Shown: positions 48,141 to 58,924, counted from the first letter of the stretch. The stretch: 64,000 nt of DNA from Acorus gramineus (GCA_030737835.1 JAUJYN010000067.1:305116-369115), one strand, 5' to 3'. Notes: a model not told the origin generated them from the sequence alone. Translations and numbers: made by a program.

Positions 48141-48541
48141 GTCATTGTTTCTGACGAATTGATTGGACTATGGGCGAGATGAATAGTCGGTGATTGGCAA
48201 CCTCGGGGTTGATCCCAAGCATGTCATGTGGCCTCTAGGTGAAAACGTCCACGTTCCTGACGGAGATCAAGGATCGCCTTCCTCTCCTCAACGGATAATA
48301 AACTCCCAACGAGAAAGAATTTCTGGGTCTCAAGAGGGTCTATCTGGACTTGTTCAAGGTCCTCCAAAACCCTGTCTTCTGGGCTGGGTCGGCTTTCGTC
48401 TGCCTAGACCCGGTCATGCAATAATTGCTACCTCTTAGGATGGATTTCTCCCTCCTCGGGTAGCTCTTCAGGCACGGTTTCCTTCCCTACTAGTGTTGTC
48501 ACCTCGAATCTCCATTATTCCCTCGGCCGTGGGAAAAGGAG
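48141..48541 (-). pseudogene. Link between Tat protease and RT, degraded
   Basis: It joins the protease end (STYHQ-like) to the RT start on the minus strand. No domain is recognised and stops are frequent. Confidence 0.5.
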
Positions 48542-48900
48542 TCATTGATGATAGGTTGACAGGATCACCTCCATCACTGCCAGCCATGTACACCTGGTGA
48601 TGGCGTTATACGGGGACAGAAGATCCATGATCGTGAACTCCATCATGGTGGTTTGGTTGCCAGCTCGAACGGGCACTGTAATGTGACCTGCTGGGACCGC
48701 TTGCACTCCATTAAAAGCGACTACAGGATCCTTGGTCAAGGTGAGATCAATTGTGTTCAGACCCATCCAGAGGAAGGGTTGCATGAAGAGAATGTCAACT
48801 AAACTACCTGTATCGACCAGAATCCTCTTAACATCGAAGTTCGAGATGCACAAAGTGATTACCAGTGCATCTAAGTGCGGTGCCTCGACTCCTTCCAGGT
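48542..48900 (-). pseudogene. Tat-lineage aspartic protease remnant
   Basis: ISNFDVKRILVDTGSLVDIL has the active-site DTGS (codons at about 48803-48817). FNGVQAVPAGHITVPVRAG, then YNAITRCTWL and ILSTYHQ follow in the usual order. A pepsin-like retroviral protease cuts the Gag-Pol polyprotein. Upstream PHLDALVITLCI-like words are also typical of Tat elements. The frame is open over about 100 codons. Confidence 0.92.
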
Positions 48901-49316
48901 CGGCGTCCGAAAAAGGGATGATTCTTTCATCGTCATTTCTTGCCTTCTTCGCGACCAGTTTTGGCTACTCGTCAATCTGCATCATTTTGAAGGAGATCTG
49001 TATCTTCTTCAAATCCTTGCGAATAGTCTTTGGCTTAGTGAACTATAGTTCATGTTATATATGTGTCACTTTTAGCCTGCTGGTAACCGTTGGAGCGTCC
49101 TGGCAGTTTTTAAAATTTTTAGGGTTTTCGATCGGAACCGCAAATTTTTGGACTGTTAGCCATCGTCCTAAGCTAGAGGACTCCGATTGGAAATCTAACT
49201 GCATATTTGGTGTCCTGGTGCCATTTTAGACCTCTCATGAAAATTTCATCGAATTCCGGCATCGTTTGCAAAAATTTCGCAGTTCCGGGGCGTATCCGGG
49301 TTTTTAAGTCGCGCGT

Positions 49317-49325
49317 TATATAAAT
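49317..49325 (+). promoter_or_regulatory. TATA-like box, E3 5' LTR
   Basis: TATATAAAT lies about 265 bp into the LTR, before a CT-rich run. The 3' LTR has TATAAAT at 55658-55664 in equivalent position but with different surroundings. Transcription would start just downstream, marking the U3/R boundary. Confidence 0.55.
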
Positions 49326-50891
49326 GGAATTCAAAAACACCCCTACACTATTCATCATCCCTACGACCAACTTTCTCTCTCTCCCCCTCTCTTTTTCTCA
49401 CTTTCCAAGCCCTTCCACCCCTCAAAGCTTAAAACCTAAAGCACGGGAAGTGTAGATCGGGTCCCGATCTACACACCGGTGTCTTCAAATCCCGATTCCG
49501 ACGACTCTAGCCACTCCGTCCCCCTCTCTTTGTCCTCTGATTCGGGCCATTTCGAGGGCCGTGGTAGATCGGGGCGTAAGAGAGCCTTTGGGAAAGGTTT
49601 CGGCGCGCGGAGAGCGTCCGGCTTCGCCTCCTCCCCTTGGTAAGGCCTTTTTCTTCACTTTTCTTGCATAGATGTATGCTAGGAGGTGGATTTTGGGGTT
49701 GGGTGGAGGTCGGCGGCTGTGGGTGGCCGTCGGAGGGCGGTGGAGGTGGTCGGAGGTCGGTGGGTGGTGGTAGAGGTGCTCGGGAATGGGTGGGAGGTGG
49801 CCTCGGGCAGTGGTGGTGGCTGTCTCGGGCAGGGCAGCAGCAGCTGGCGCGGCTGGCAGGGCTGTTTGGCAGGCGCGCGCGTGCGTGCGCGCGGGCATGC
49901 GCGCGGGCGTGCGCGCGGGCATGCAGTCGGGGGGAGATGGTGGCCAGCAGGCGCGAGTGCTGGGCGTGCTGTGCGCAGGCATGCTGGGCGCGCTGGGTGG
50001 GGCTGGCCGGGTAGTCAGGAGCAGGTGCACCAGTTTGCTGGGCGCGCGAGCGCGTGCGCGCGGGTGCGCGCGCGGGCGTGCGCTCGGGGGGTGCAGGGGG
50101 AGGCGTGCGGAGCTGGCAGGCTGCGGGCTGCGCGAGCAGGGCAGGCCGGCTGGGCAGGCCATGCTCGGGCAGCTGGCAGGGGGTGCTCGGGCACCAGGCG
50201 GACGGTACTCGGGTGGGTAGGCGAGCGGTGCTCGGGCCACTCGGCGACGCGCGCAGGCAGGCAGCGCGGGCAGCAGCGCGCGCAGGCTGGCAGGCGCGCT
50301 GAGCGCGTGCTGCCAGGCGCGCTGGGTGCGTGCTGCGCGGGCGTGCGCGTGGACGCTGGGTGACGGTCCCGGGTGCTGGGCGCTGAGCGCCGGGGTGCTG
50401 GGCTGCGGGTGCTGGGTGCTGGGTTAGGGCCCGGGGCGCTGGGCGCCAGGCGGGCAGGGCGCGCGCGGGTGCTGCGCGTGGGGCGCGGGGCACTCGGGCG
50501 TGCGGCAGGCAGTCTTGGGCGCTGCGCGGGGGCGCAGTGCAGGCGGGGGTGCGCGGGCGGTGCGCGCGGGGCGCGGGGAGGCCGTGGTGGTGCGCGCGGG
50601 GAGCGGTGAGGCGGCGGTGGTGCGCGCGAGGCGAGGCGCTGCGCGCGGGGGCGCGCGGGGTGCTCGCGGGCGGCGCGAGGCGTGCGGGGTGCGCGGGCTG
50701 AGGCGCGGCGGCGCGTCCGGGCGGTCGGGTGGCCGTGCGGGTGGTGGCCGGCCGTGCGGGTGGTTGTCGGAGTGCTCGGGCTAGCGTGCGTGCGGGTCGT
50801 ATGCACGTTTGCCCGAGTGTTGGGTTTTGTGGTTATGTATTTTGTGGTATTTATGGATTTTAACTCACCATATTGATTGTCTGTCTTGCAG

Positions 50892-50927
50892 ATCTAGACG
50901 GACGGTCGCGCGACGACCCCGATTCTG
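50892..50927 (+). other. 36-nt microexon-like unit with hairpin, E3 5' LTR
   Basis: GGTCG (50904-50908), loop CGCGA, CGACC (50914-50918). The following hairpin (about 50946-50996) pairs TTATACGC with GCGTATA and GAGAGGT with ACCTCTC. Confidence 0.6.
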
Positions 50928-51229
50928 GTGAGTGGGACAATCCAACCCAGTAGAGAGGTGTTATACGCACTTGGGCGTATACCGACCTCTCCTGGGGCGA
51001 CATGGATAAATATTACTTGCAATAATATGTAATCCATGCTTGTGTGAATTATGTGTAGAATGCATGCTACCCTAGTCCTTGCATGTTAGGGACTTGCACC
51101 CTTAGGATATGCGTATGAGCCATGCAGCATGTCCCCTGGTTTTCATGCTAGGAAACCCCGGCCTATGCATGCGTCCTACTAGTTTATTTATTAAATTAAA
51201 TGCTGGTATCTGTTAGATCGCATGCCTTA

Positions 51230-51370
51230 GGATAATATTATAGGGAGGAGCCTTGCGAGGTCAACGCTGAGACCCGTGTTAGGGTACTCCGTGTTCCTTG
51301 TTTGGTTGTCGGGATGTCCTGTATCGGGACCTCGGGCTGCCCTCCCAAGGTTCTAGTCCCAATAATATTA
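51230..51370 (+). repeat. 115-130 bp palindromic module, type copy
   Basis: The left part GGAGCCTTGCGAGGTCAACG and right part CTGCCCTCCCAAGGTTC are imperfect reverse complements. Together they form arms of about 30 bp around a conserved core containing GGGTACTCCGTGTTCCTTG. ATAATATTA is found on both sides of this copy. Thirteen copies are in the window, in LTRs and in the internal regions of E1, E2 and E3. Confidence 0.8.
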
Positions 51371-52581
51371 TATGTAATGATTGTATGATTGGTATAATTA
51401 TTAGCATAGTTGGTAGATATTATAGGGGAGGGGCCTTGCAAGGACAGCGGTGAGACCCGGGTTAGGGTACTCCGTGTTCCTTGTTTGGTTGTCGGGGTAT
51501 CCTATAACGGGAACTCACGCCGCCCTTCCGAGTTTCTTTCCCCCAATGATATTCCAGCCTTGCTGATTTTTGTACATGTTCCCGCATCTTGATGATGCAC
51601 CTGGTTGAATTCAGAGGAATTCATGACATTTGAGTTGTAATGATATGTAGTCGGCGGATCCGAGTGGATCATATGCGTATGGATAGGCTGTTCTGTTCCC
51701 TGCGTTGGATTCGGTAGAGGCTACCCCCAGCGTTAGAAGGCCGTCCTTCGGAGGGCCCCATTAGTAGGCACCTCCTGATTTGGTTTCGGACTGTGCTGAA
51801 TGTGGGTGGAGACCAGCGGCCTACGGAGTGGAGGGAGAGACTATCGGTGGACCAAGGGTGACCAACAGCCTAGTCAGTCCCAAAATCCTATGTCACCCGT
51901 GAGGGTGAGGGTGAGGGTGTAGTGGGTTGGCGATGAGCGACCTACTGGATTTGTGAATAGATGATTATCAGTCCCAATAGCCTATGTCACCCATGATGGG
52001 TGAGGGTGAGGGTGTGGTGGTTCGGCGAAGTACGAACCACTGGATTATGTTGTTATGTATTGATGGCTGGATAAAATAATGGAATATTGGTAAATATTGT
52101 CTGTGATGCATGGGTTGTGCTGTTCACTGAGCGTGTGGCTCACCCCTCGCACATGTTTTTCCTCAGTGGTCACTGAGCCTGAGCTAGAGCCGGAGCAGCA
52201 GTTGGAGCTTTCCGAGGGATTTCTTCAGTAGCGGAGCAGCGCCACGTTCCGCGAGTGCCAGAGGTTATCAGCATCCCTTCTTGACTGTATGTATTTGATT
52301 TCCGTGCTTGGCACGTGTTTGTATATGTTCAGTTGTATTTGTGTATATTGGCTCTCACAGGACAGATGATTGAGTATCGAGTCTGTAGAATGTTTATTCA
52401 CAGATTCAGTCTTTTGCTTCCGCATTTGGTGTATATATCATGTCAGCCCCTTTTGTTGCATGTGTGTCATTCTAGTTGTCTGTGTATGATATATATTATT
52501 GACCTCCTGTGTAGGCTTCTGATATGATATATATACTCTTGCCGCGTCCCTGGGTTGGCCGCCCTGGGGCGTGACAAAAGG

Positions 52582-52593
52582 TGGTATCAGAGC
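52582..52593 (+). other. Primer-binding site of E3 (tRNA-iMet)
   Basis: TGGTATCAGAGC lies five bases after the 5' LTR. Confidence 0.97.
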
Positions 52594-52695
52594 CTGGTCC
52601 TGTCAGAGCCAATAGTCTTCCTTTTGTAGAGATGAGTCCTAGGATTTCGATATGAGTATTCTGATCCTAGTGTCTGGTTTTCTTAGGGTGCTGAT

Positions 52696-54049
52696 ATGCC
52701 TCCTCGCAGAGGACGGCGCGGACGAGGTCCCTCTCGGTCTTTGGAGGTTTCCGGACCTACCAGAGACGAGGATGCTACCGGAGAGCCCTTGACGCAGGAG
52801 CCTCCTGCTTGGGAGCGTGCTTTCGCTCGGTTGGCTGATTTGGTGGAGACACAGACGCGGATGTTGGCAGAGCAGGCTAGGGAGATTCAGGAGCTGAGGG
52901 TGACCCGCGAGGCAGTTCCGCCGGTCCCCTTGGTGGTAGATCCGCCTGTGGTACCCGATGTACCCCAGTTCCTGTGGCAGTTCCGGCAGTGAGAGTTGAG
53001 GATCCCCTGCAGAGGGAGGAGGAGCTAGAGGCGGCAGCGCGAGTGCAGCAGAGCGGCCTCAACGCCTTTCTGAAGCTCCACCCTCCCGAGTTCCATGGGC
53101 AGTCGGCAGATCCTCTTGCGCCAGAGCGTTGGTTGAGGGAGGTGGACACGATCTTCGCGGCCATGCTTTGCACCGATCGCCAGCGAGTCGCCTTGGCCAC
53201 CTTCATGCTGAAGGGTAACGCCGCCGACTGGAGGGCTACCCGAGTGGTGGACATTCCAGAGGGAGTGGAGCAGCTTTCTTGGGCGGGTTTCCGGAGGCAT
53301 TTTCTGGACGAGTATTTTTCGTTCTCGGCGCGACAGCTAGTGGAGCGGGAGTTCGAGCAGCTGACGCAGGGCTCCATGTCGGTTGCTGACTACTCTACGC
53401 GCTTTACGAGTCTGTCCAGATTTGCTCCAGCCTTGGTGATGGACGAGATCACGAGGTGCCGGCGATTCGAGCTGGGTCTCAGCAGCGCTATCCGGGTGCA
53501 CGTCACTGCCCACGCTTTCACGAGGTACTCCGACTTAGTGTCTCGGGCGAAGACCGTCGAGAGAGACCTCGGGATTCAAGTGCGGGCTCCGACCCCTTCT
53601 TCAGATCAGGGTCCTTCCGGGAGTCGGGACCAGGGGCATCGCAAGAGGAAGAGGCCCCGCTTCGATCAGTCAGCGGCTGCCTCTCCTCCAGCAGATGCGG
53701 TGCCAGTATGGGATCCGGCACCCATTGCAGCAGTGCCCATCCAGTCCTGGCAGCCGGAGAGCGGCGCTGTTTTCATTGTCAGCGCATCGGGCATATCAGA
53801 TACAATTGCCCAGATGCTGACCGACCCCGAGTGCCACCTCAGCAGCCGCCGTTCTTGCAGCAGCAGCTTCCGCGCCAGCAGCAGCAGCAGCCTCAGCGCC
53901 AGCAGCAGCCAGTGCAGCCGGCGAGGCGTGCCCTGCTCCTCAGCCGCGGTTGGTTCAAGGCAGAGTTGCAGCGCTTACGGCCGAGGAGGCGCAGCCTTCG
54001 GGTGTCATGGTTCGAGGTATCATCTTGTGTTCCCAGCTCTCTAGTATAA
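52696..54049 (+). pseudogene. E3 gag, frameshifted
   Basis: The start MPPRRGRRGRG is followed by a helical LVETQTRMLAEQAREIQ stretch. The core has FLKLHPPEFHG, ADPLAPERWLREVDTIF, AADWRATRVVD and SVADYSTRFTSLSRFAP. A frame change near 52975 and another near 53757 break it. In the last frame the zinc knuckle CFHCQRIGHIRYNC is seen, followed by a Gln-rich run from CAG repeats (about 53855-53920). A protease-start-like stretch (AEEAQPSGVMV) ends near 54020. The middle section, 52974 to about 53757, is open for some 260 codons, so decay is recent. Confidence 0.94.
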
Positions 54050-54084
54050 GGATAGGTGTGTGTGTAATTGGTGGTTATTATGCA

Positions 54085-54775
54085 AGTGTGTGGGGTATCT
54101 GGATGAGTGAGTGTCAAGAGCGGTTGTTTGGGTTAAGGAAGCGGGGTTATAGCCGTCCTGGCAGTGAGTTCCCATCAGTAGGTATCGCCGATGCAGTCGG
54201 AGGGGTACTGAATTTGGGAGTATGCTAGGTAGGGGCTACCCGGTAAGAGATTATTGAATGGTGTCGCGAGCGTGGAATCGCTCTCCCCTTCGTTGGATCC
54301 GCGTAGTACAGCCCCGGCGTTAGACAGGCTCCCGGTCAGAGGACCAGGCGAGCTACGGAGCGGGGAGAGGCTACCGGTGGACCAGGGGTAGAGAGCAGTC
54401 TAAGTCTCTCCCAAAGTCCCAAAATGTCTCCTTTCGGGAGTGAGGGTGTGGATGAGGCGAAGGCGGGTCGCTCGTAACCCAATTTCTGTTGGACCATTCC
54501 CAATGATGTTGGGTTCGGTCTTGCAAAGGATGTTGAATGACATCGTTGGGTGATCATCTAGAGGTAGATGATCCGGAGGAGTTAGTGGTATTCTTTTAAA
54601 TGATGTCTTCTTCCAGTGTTCCTTTCTGGATTAAGGGGCCTTGTGAGGTCGGCGTTGGAACCCGGGCTAGGGTACTTCGTGTTCCTTGTTTGGTTGTCGG
54701 GGTATCCTATATCGGGATTCCATGGTGCCCTCCCGAGGTTTCTTTTCCCAGGTAAGGGATGCCATGGAAACATCA
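54085..54775 (+). repeat. LTR-derived segment in E3 internal region
   Basis: It is collinear with the E2 segment 38937-39765 but lacks the 90-bp tandem pair. It includes a CCGTCCTGGCAG module, the CTCCCCTTCGTTGGATCC stretch, a GTGAGGGTG tract and one palindromic module (core 54657-54720) flanked here by CTGGATTAA rather than the AATATTA seen in the LTR. Confidence 0.8.
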
Positions 54776-54784
54776 GATAGATGA

Positions 54785-55346
54785 GAGATCAAGTGCGAGT
54801 TTGGTTAGAGGTTAAGGCCTTTTGGGCTGAGTGGTTTCTGGTAAAGGCATATCTGTGGACCCGGGTAAGACGTTTGCTATGTCGAATTGGCGTAGGCCGT
54901 CGAACCCCGCAAGGATTCGGAGCTTCCCGAGTTGGAGGGTTATTGTAGGAAGCTTGACGAGGGACTCTCGAAGATAGCTGTTCCTCTTAACCGCCTTACT
55001 CGGAAGGATGTCCGGTTCGAGTGGTCCCCGTCTTGCGAGGAGAGCTTCCTGGAGTTTATCGGAGGCTCACCTCAGCGCCAATTCTTACCTCTCCGTCTTG
55101 GAGTGGTGGGTTCGCAGTTGGGTAAAGGTGTCCGCGATCCTGCTCACGTCATCCCGTTCGAGCCGCTCGTCTCTGAGCCGGACAGTCATTCGTGGAGCAG
55201 TCGATTGAGATCATGGACCGCCGCGTGAGGAGGTTCTGCACCAAGACCGTCCAGTTGGTCGAGGTGCGATGGCAGCACCGTTCCGGTGTTAAGGACACTT
55301 AGGAGCTCAAGGGATGCCAGGTGTGACGCATCTTTTCCCCTCCTAG
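54785..55346 (+). pseudogene. E3 RT end fused to integrase chromodomain-like tail
   Basis: EGLSKIAVPLNRLTRKDVRF and SPSCEESFLEF are the RT connection end. After a short stretch the frame enters RDPAHVIPFEPLVSEPD, the integrase tail, then MDRRVRRFCTKTV-like words. RNase H and the integrase core are missing, as in E2. The exact bases at the junction differ from E2. Confidence 0.83.
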
Positions 55347-55379
55347 ATGATTTTGCATATTTTGAGGACAAAATTTTCT

Positions 55380-55392
55380 AAGGGGGGAAGAA
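55380..55392 (+). other. Polypurine tract of E3
   Basis: AAGGGGGGAAGAA directly before the 3' LTR. Confidence 0.95.
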
Positions 55393-58300
55393 TGTTATAT
55401 ATGTGTCACTTTTAGCCTGCTGGTAACCGTTGGAGCGTCCTGGCAGTTTTTAAAATTTTTAGGGTTTTTCGATCGGAACCGCTATTTTTTGGACTGTTAG
55501 CTATCGTCCTAAGCTAGAGGACTCCGATTGGAAATCTAACTGCATATTTGGTGTCCTGGTGCCATTTTAGACCTCTCACGAAAATTTCATCGAATTCCGG
55601 CATCGTTTGCAAAAATTTCGCAGTTCCGGGGCGTATCCGGGTTTTTAAGTCGCGCACTATAAATGGGATCTAAAATCCCGAGTTACTGTTCATCATCCCC
55701 GACCTTGCTCTCTCTCTCCTCTCTCCTTTTTCTCCTTTCAAGCCCCCTAGAGCCCTCAAAGCTTAAAACCTAAAGCACGGGAAGTGTAGATCGGGTCCCG
55801 ATCTACACACCGGTGTCTTCAAATCCCGATTCCGACGACTCTAGCCACTCCGTCCCCCTCTCTTTGTCCTCTGATTCGGGCCATTTCGAGGGCCGTGGTA
55901 GATCGGGGCGTAAGAGAGCCTTTGGGAAAGGTTTCGGCGCGCGGAGAGCGTCCGGACTTCGCTCCTCCCCTTGGTAAGCCTTTTCTTCACTTTTCTTGCA
56001 TAGATGTATGCTAGGAGGTGGATTTTGGGGTTGGGTGGAGGTCGGCGGCTGTGGGTGGCCGTCGGAGGGCGGTGGAGGTGGTCGGAGGTCGGTGGGTGGT
56101 GGTAGAGGTGCTCGGGAATGGGTGGGAGGTGGCCTCGGGCAGTGGTGGTGGCTGTCTTGGGCAGGGCAGCAGCAGCTGGCGCGGCTGGCAGGGCTGTTTG
56201 GCAGGCGCGCGCGTGCGTGCGCGCGGGCATGCGCGCGGGCGTGCGCGCGGGCATGCAGTCGGGGGGAGATGGTGGCCAGCAGGCGCGAGTGCTGGGCGTG
56301 CTGTGCGCAGGCATGCTGGGCGCGCTGGGTGGGGCTGGCCGGGTAGTCAGGAGCAGGTGCACCAGTTTGCTGGGCGCGCGAGCGCGTGCGCGCGGGTGCG
56401 CGCGCGGGCGTGCGCTCGGGGGGTGCAGGGGGAGGCGTGCGGAGCTGGCAGGCTGCGGGCTGCGCGAGCAGGGCAGGCCGGCTGGGCAGGCCATGCTCGG
56501 GCAGCTGGCAGGGGGTGCTCGGGCACCAGGCGGACGGTACTCGGGTGGGTAGGCGAGCGGTGCTCGGGCCACTCGGCGACGCGCGCAGGCAGGCAGCGCG
56601 GGCAGCAGCGCGCGCAGGCTGGCAGGCGCGCTGAGCGCGTGCTGCCAGGCGCGCTGGGTGCGTGCTGCGCGGGCGTGCGCGTGGACGCTGGGTGACGGTC
56701 CCGGGTGCTGGGCGCTGAGCGCCGGGGTGCTGGGCTGCGGGTGCTGGGTGCTGGGTTAGGGCCCGGGGCGCTGGGCGCCAGGCGGGCAGGGCGCGCGCGG
56801 GTGCTGCGCGTGGGGCGCGGGGCACTCGGGCGTGCGGCAGGCAGTCTTGGGCGCTGCGCGGGGGCGCAGTGCAGGCGGGGGTGCGCGGGCGGTGCGCGCG
56901 GGGCGCGGGGAGGCCGTGGTGGTGCGCGCGGGGAGCGGTGAGGCGGCGGTGGTGCGCGCGAGGCGAGGCGCTGCGCGCGGGGGCGCGCGGGGTGCTCGCG
57001 GGCGGCGCGAGGCGTGCGGGGTGCGCGGGCTGAGGCGCGGCGGCGCGTCCGGGCGGTCGGGTGGCCGTGCGGGTGGTGGCCGGCCGTGCGGGTGGTTGTC
57101 GGAGTGCTCGGGCTAGCGTGCGTGCGGGTCGTATGCACGTTTGCCCGAGTGTTGGGTTTTGTTATGGGTTTGATGTATTTTAAGGTTATTATGGATTTTA
57201 ACTCACCATATTGATTGTCTGTCTTGCAGATCTAGACGGACGGTCGCGCGACGACCCCAATTCGGGTGAGTGGGACAATCCAACCCAGTAGAGAGGTGTT
57301 ATACGCACTTGGGCGTATACCGACCTCTCCTGGGGCGACATGGATAAATATTACCTGCAATAATATGTAATCCATGCTTGTGTGAATTATGTGTAGAATG
57401 CATGCTACCCTAGTCCTTGCATGTTAGGGACTTGCACCCTTAGGATATGCGTATGAGCCATGCAGCATGTCCCCTGGTTTTCATGCTAGGAAACCCCGGC
57501 CTATGCATGCGTCCTACTAGTTTATTTATTAAATTGAATGCTGGTATCTGTTAGATCGCATGCCTTAGGATAATATTATAGGGAGGAGCCTTGCGAGGTC
57601 AACGCTGAGACCCGTGTTAGGGTACTCCGTGTTCCTTGTTTGGTTGTCGGGATGTCCTGTATCGGGACCTCGGGCTGCCCTCCCAAGGTTCTAGTCCCAA
57701 TAATATTATATGTAATGATTGTATGATTGGTATAATTATTAGCATAGTTGGTAGATATTATAGGGGAGGGGCCTTGCAAGGACAGCGGTGAGACCCGGGT
57801 TAGGGTACTCCGTGTTCCTTGTTTGGTTGTCGGGGTATCCTATAACGGGAACTCACGCCGCCCTTCCGAGTTTCTTTCCCCCAATGATATTCCAGCCTTG
57901 CTGATTTTTGTACATGTTCCCGCATCTTGATGATGCACCTGGTTGAATTCAGAGGAATTCATGACATTTGAGTTGTAATGATATGTAGTCGGCGGATCCG
58001 AGTGGATCATATGCGTATGGATAGGCTGTTCTGTTCCCTGCGTTGGATTCGGTAGAGGCTACCCCCAGCGTTAGAAAGGCCGTCCTTCGGAGGACCCACA
58101 TAAGTAGGCACCTCCTGATTTGGTTTCGGACTGTGCTGAAGTTGTGGGTGGAGACCAAGCGGCCTACGGAGTGGAGGGAGAGACTATCGGTGGACCAAGG
58201 GTGACCAACAGCCTAGTCAGTCCCAAAATCCTATGTCACCCGTGGTAGGGTGAGGGTGAGGGTGTAGTGGGTTGGCGATGAGCGACCTACTGGATTTGTG

Positions 58301-58919
58301 AATAGATGATTATCAGTCCCAATAGCCTATGTCACCCATTGATGGGTGAGGGTGAGGGTGTGGTGGTTCGGCGAAGTACGAACCACTGGATTATGTTGTT
58401 ATGTATTGATGGCTGGATAAAATAATGGAATTATGGTAAATATTGTCTGTGATGCATGGGTTGTGCTGTTCACTGAGCGTGTGGCTCACCCCTCGCACAT
58501 GTTTTTCCCCAGTGGTCACTGAGCCTGAGCTAGAGCCGGAGCAGCAGTTGGAGCTTTCCGAGGGATTTCTTCAGTAGCGGAGCAGCGCCACGTTCCGCGA
58601 GTGCCAGAGGTTATCAGCATCCCTTCTTGACTGTATGTATTTGATTTCCGTGCTTGGCACGTGTTTGTATATGTTCAGTTGTATTTGTGTATATTGGCTC
58701 TCACAGGACAGATGATTGAGTCTCGAGTCTGTAGAATGTTTATTCACAGATTCAGTCTTTTGCTTCCGCATTTGGTGTATATATCATGTCAGCCCCTTTT
58801 GTTGCATGTGTGTCATTCTAGTTGTCTGTGTATGATATATATTATTGACCTCCTGTGTAGATTCTGATATTATATATACACTTGCCGCGTCCCTGGGTTG
58901 GCCGCCCTGGGGCGTGACA
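55393..58919 (+). repeat. E3 3' LTR
   Basis: 3527 bp, TGTTATATATGTG to GGGGCGTGACA. It is almost identical to the 5' LTR across the GC block (about 56012-57150 against 49680-50820). It differs strongly in short patches near the TATA box and at about 57160-57200. Modules lie at 57607-57670 and 57790-57853, and the 36-nt unit at 57230-57265. Confidence 0.97.
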
Positions 58920-58924
58920 GTTCA

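Larger units (their letters stand above)
49640..52166 (+). other. Candidate two-intron leader in E3 5' LTR
   Basis: Donor CCTTGGTAAGG (GT 49640), acceptor GTCTTGCAG ending at 50891, a 36-nt unit, donor GTGAGTGGG (GT 50928) and acceptor TTTTTCCTCAG ending at 52166. The order and spacing parallel E2, although the first candidate intron is ~250 bp longer because of a larger GC block. The 3' LTR copy has GT 55974, AG 57229 and GT 57266. Confidence 0.45.
49053..52576 (+). repeat. E3 5' LTR
   Basis: TGTTATATATGTG to GGGGCGTGACA, 3524 bp. It has a TATA-like box at 49317-49325, a GC-rich block at about 49800-50810, and two palindromic modules (51269-51332 and 51452-51515). Stems AGTGGGTTG/CGACCTACT (about 51921) and GTGGTTCG/CGAACCAC (about 52017) follow G-rich tracts. 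TGAGC/GCTCA lies at about 52129, and CGTGC/GCACG at about 52302. The long back-to-back open frames in the GC block are compositional. Confidence 0.97.
49053..58919 (+). mobile_element. E3: complete non-autonomous chromovirus (TSD GTTCA)
   Basis: It is flanked by GTTCA at 49048-49052 and 58920-58924 and is inserted in the Tat element between gag and protease. The LTRs are 3.5 kb and the internal region is 2816 bp, with gag, LTR-derived DNA, RT end and integrase tail. It has the same general deletion as E2 but differs in detail. The LTRs are nearly identical over long stretches, so it looks the youngest complete copy here. Confidence 0.97.
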
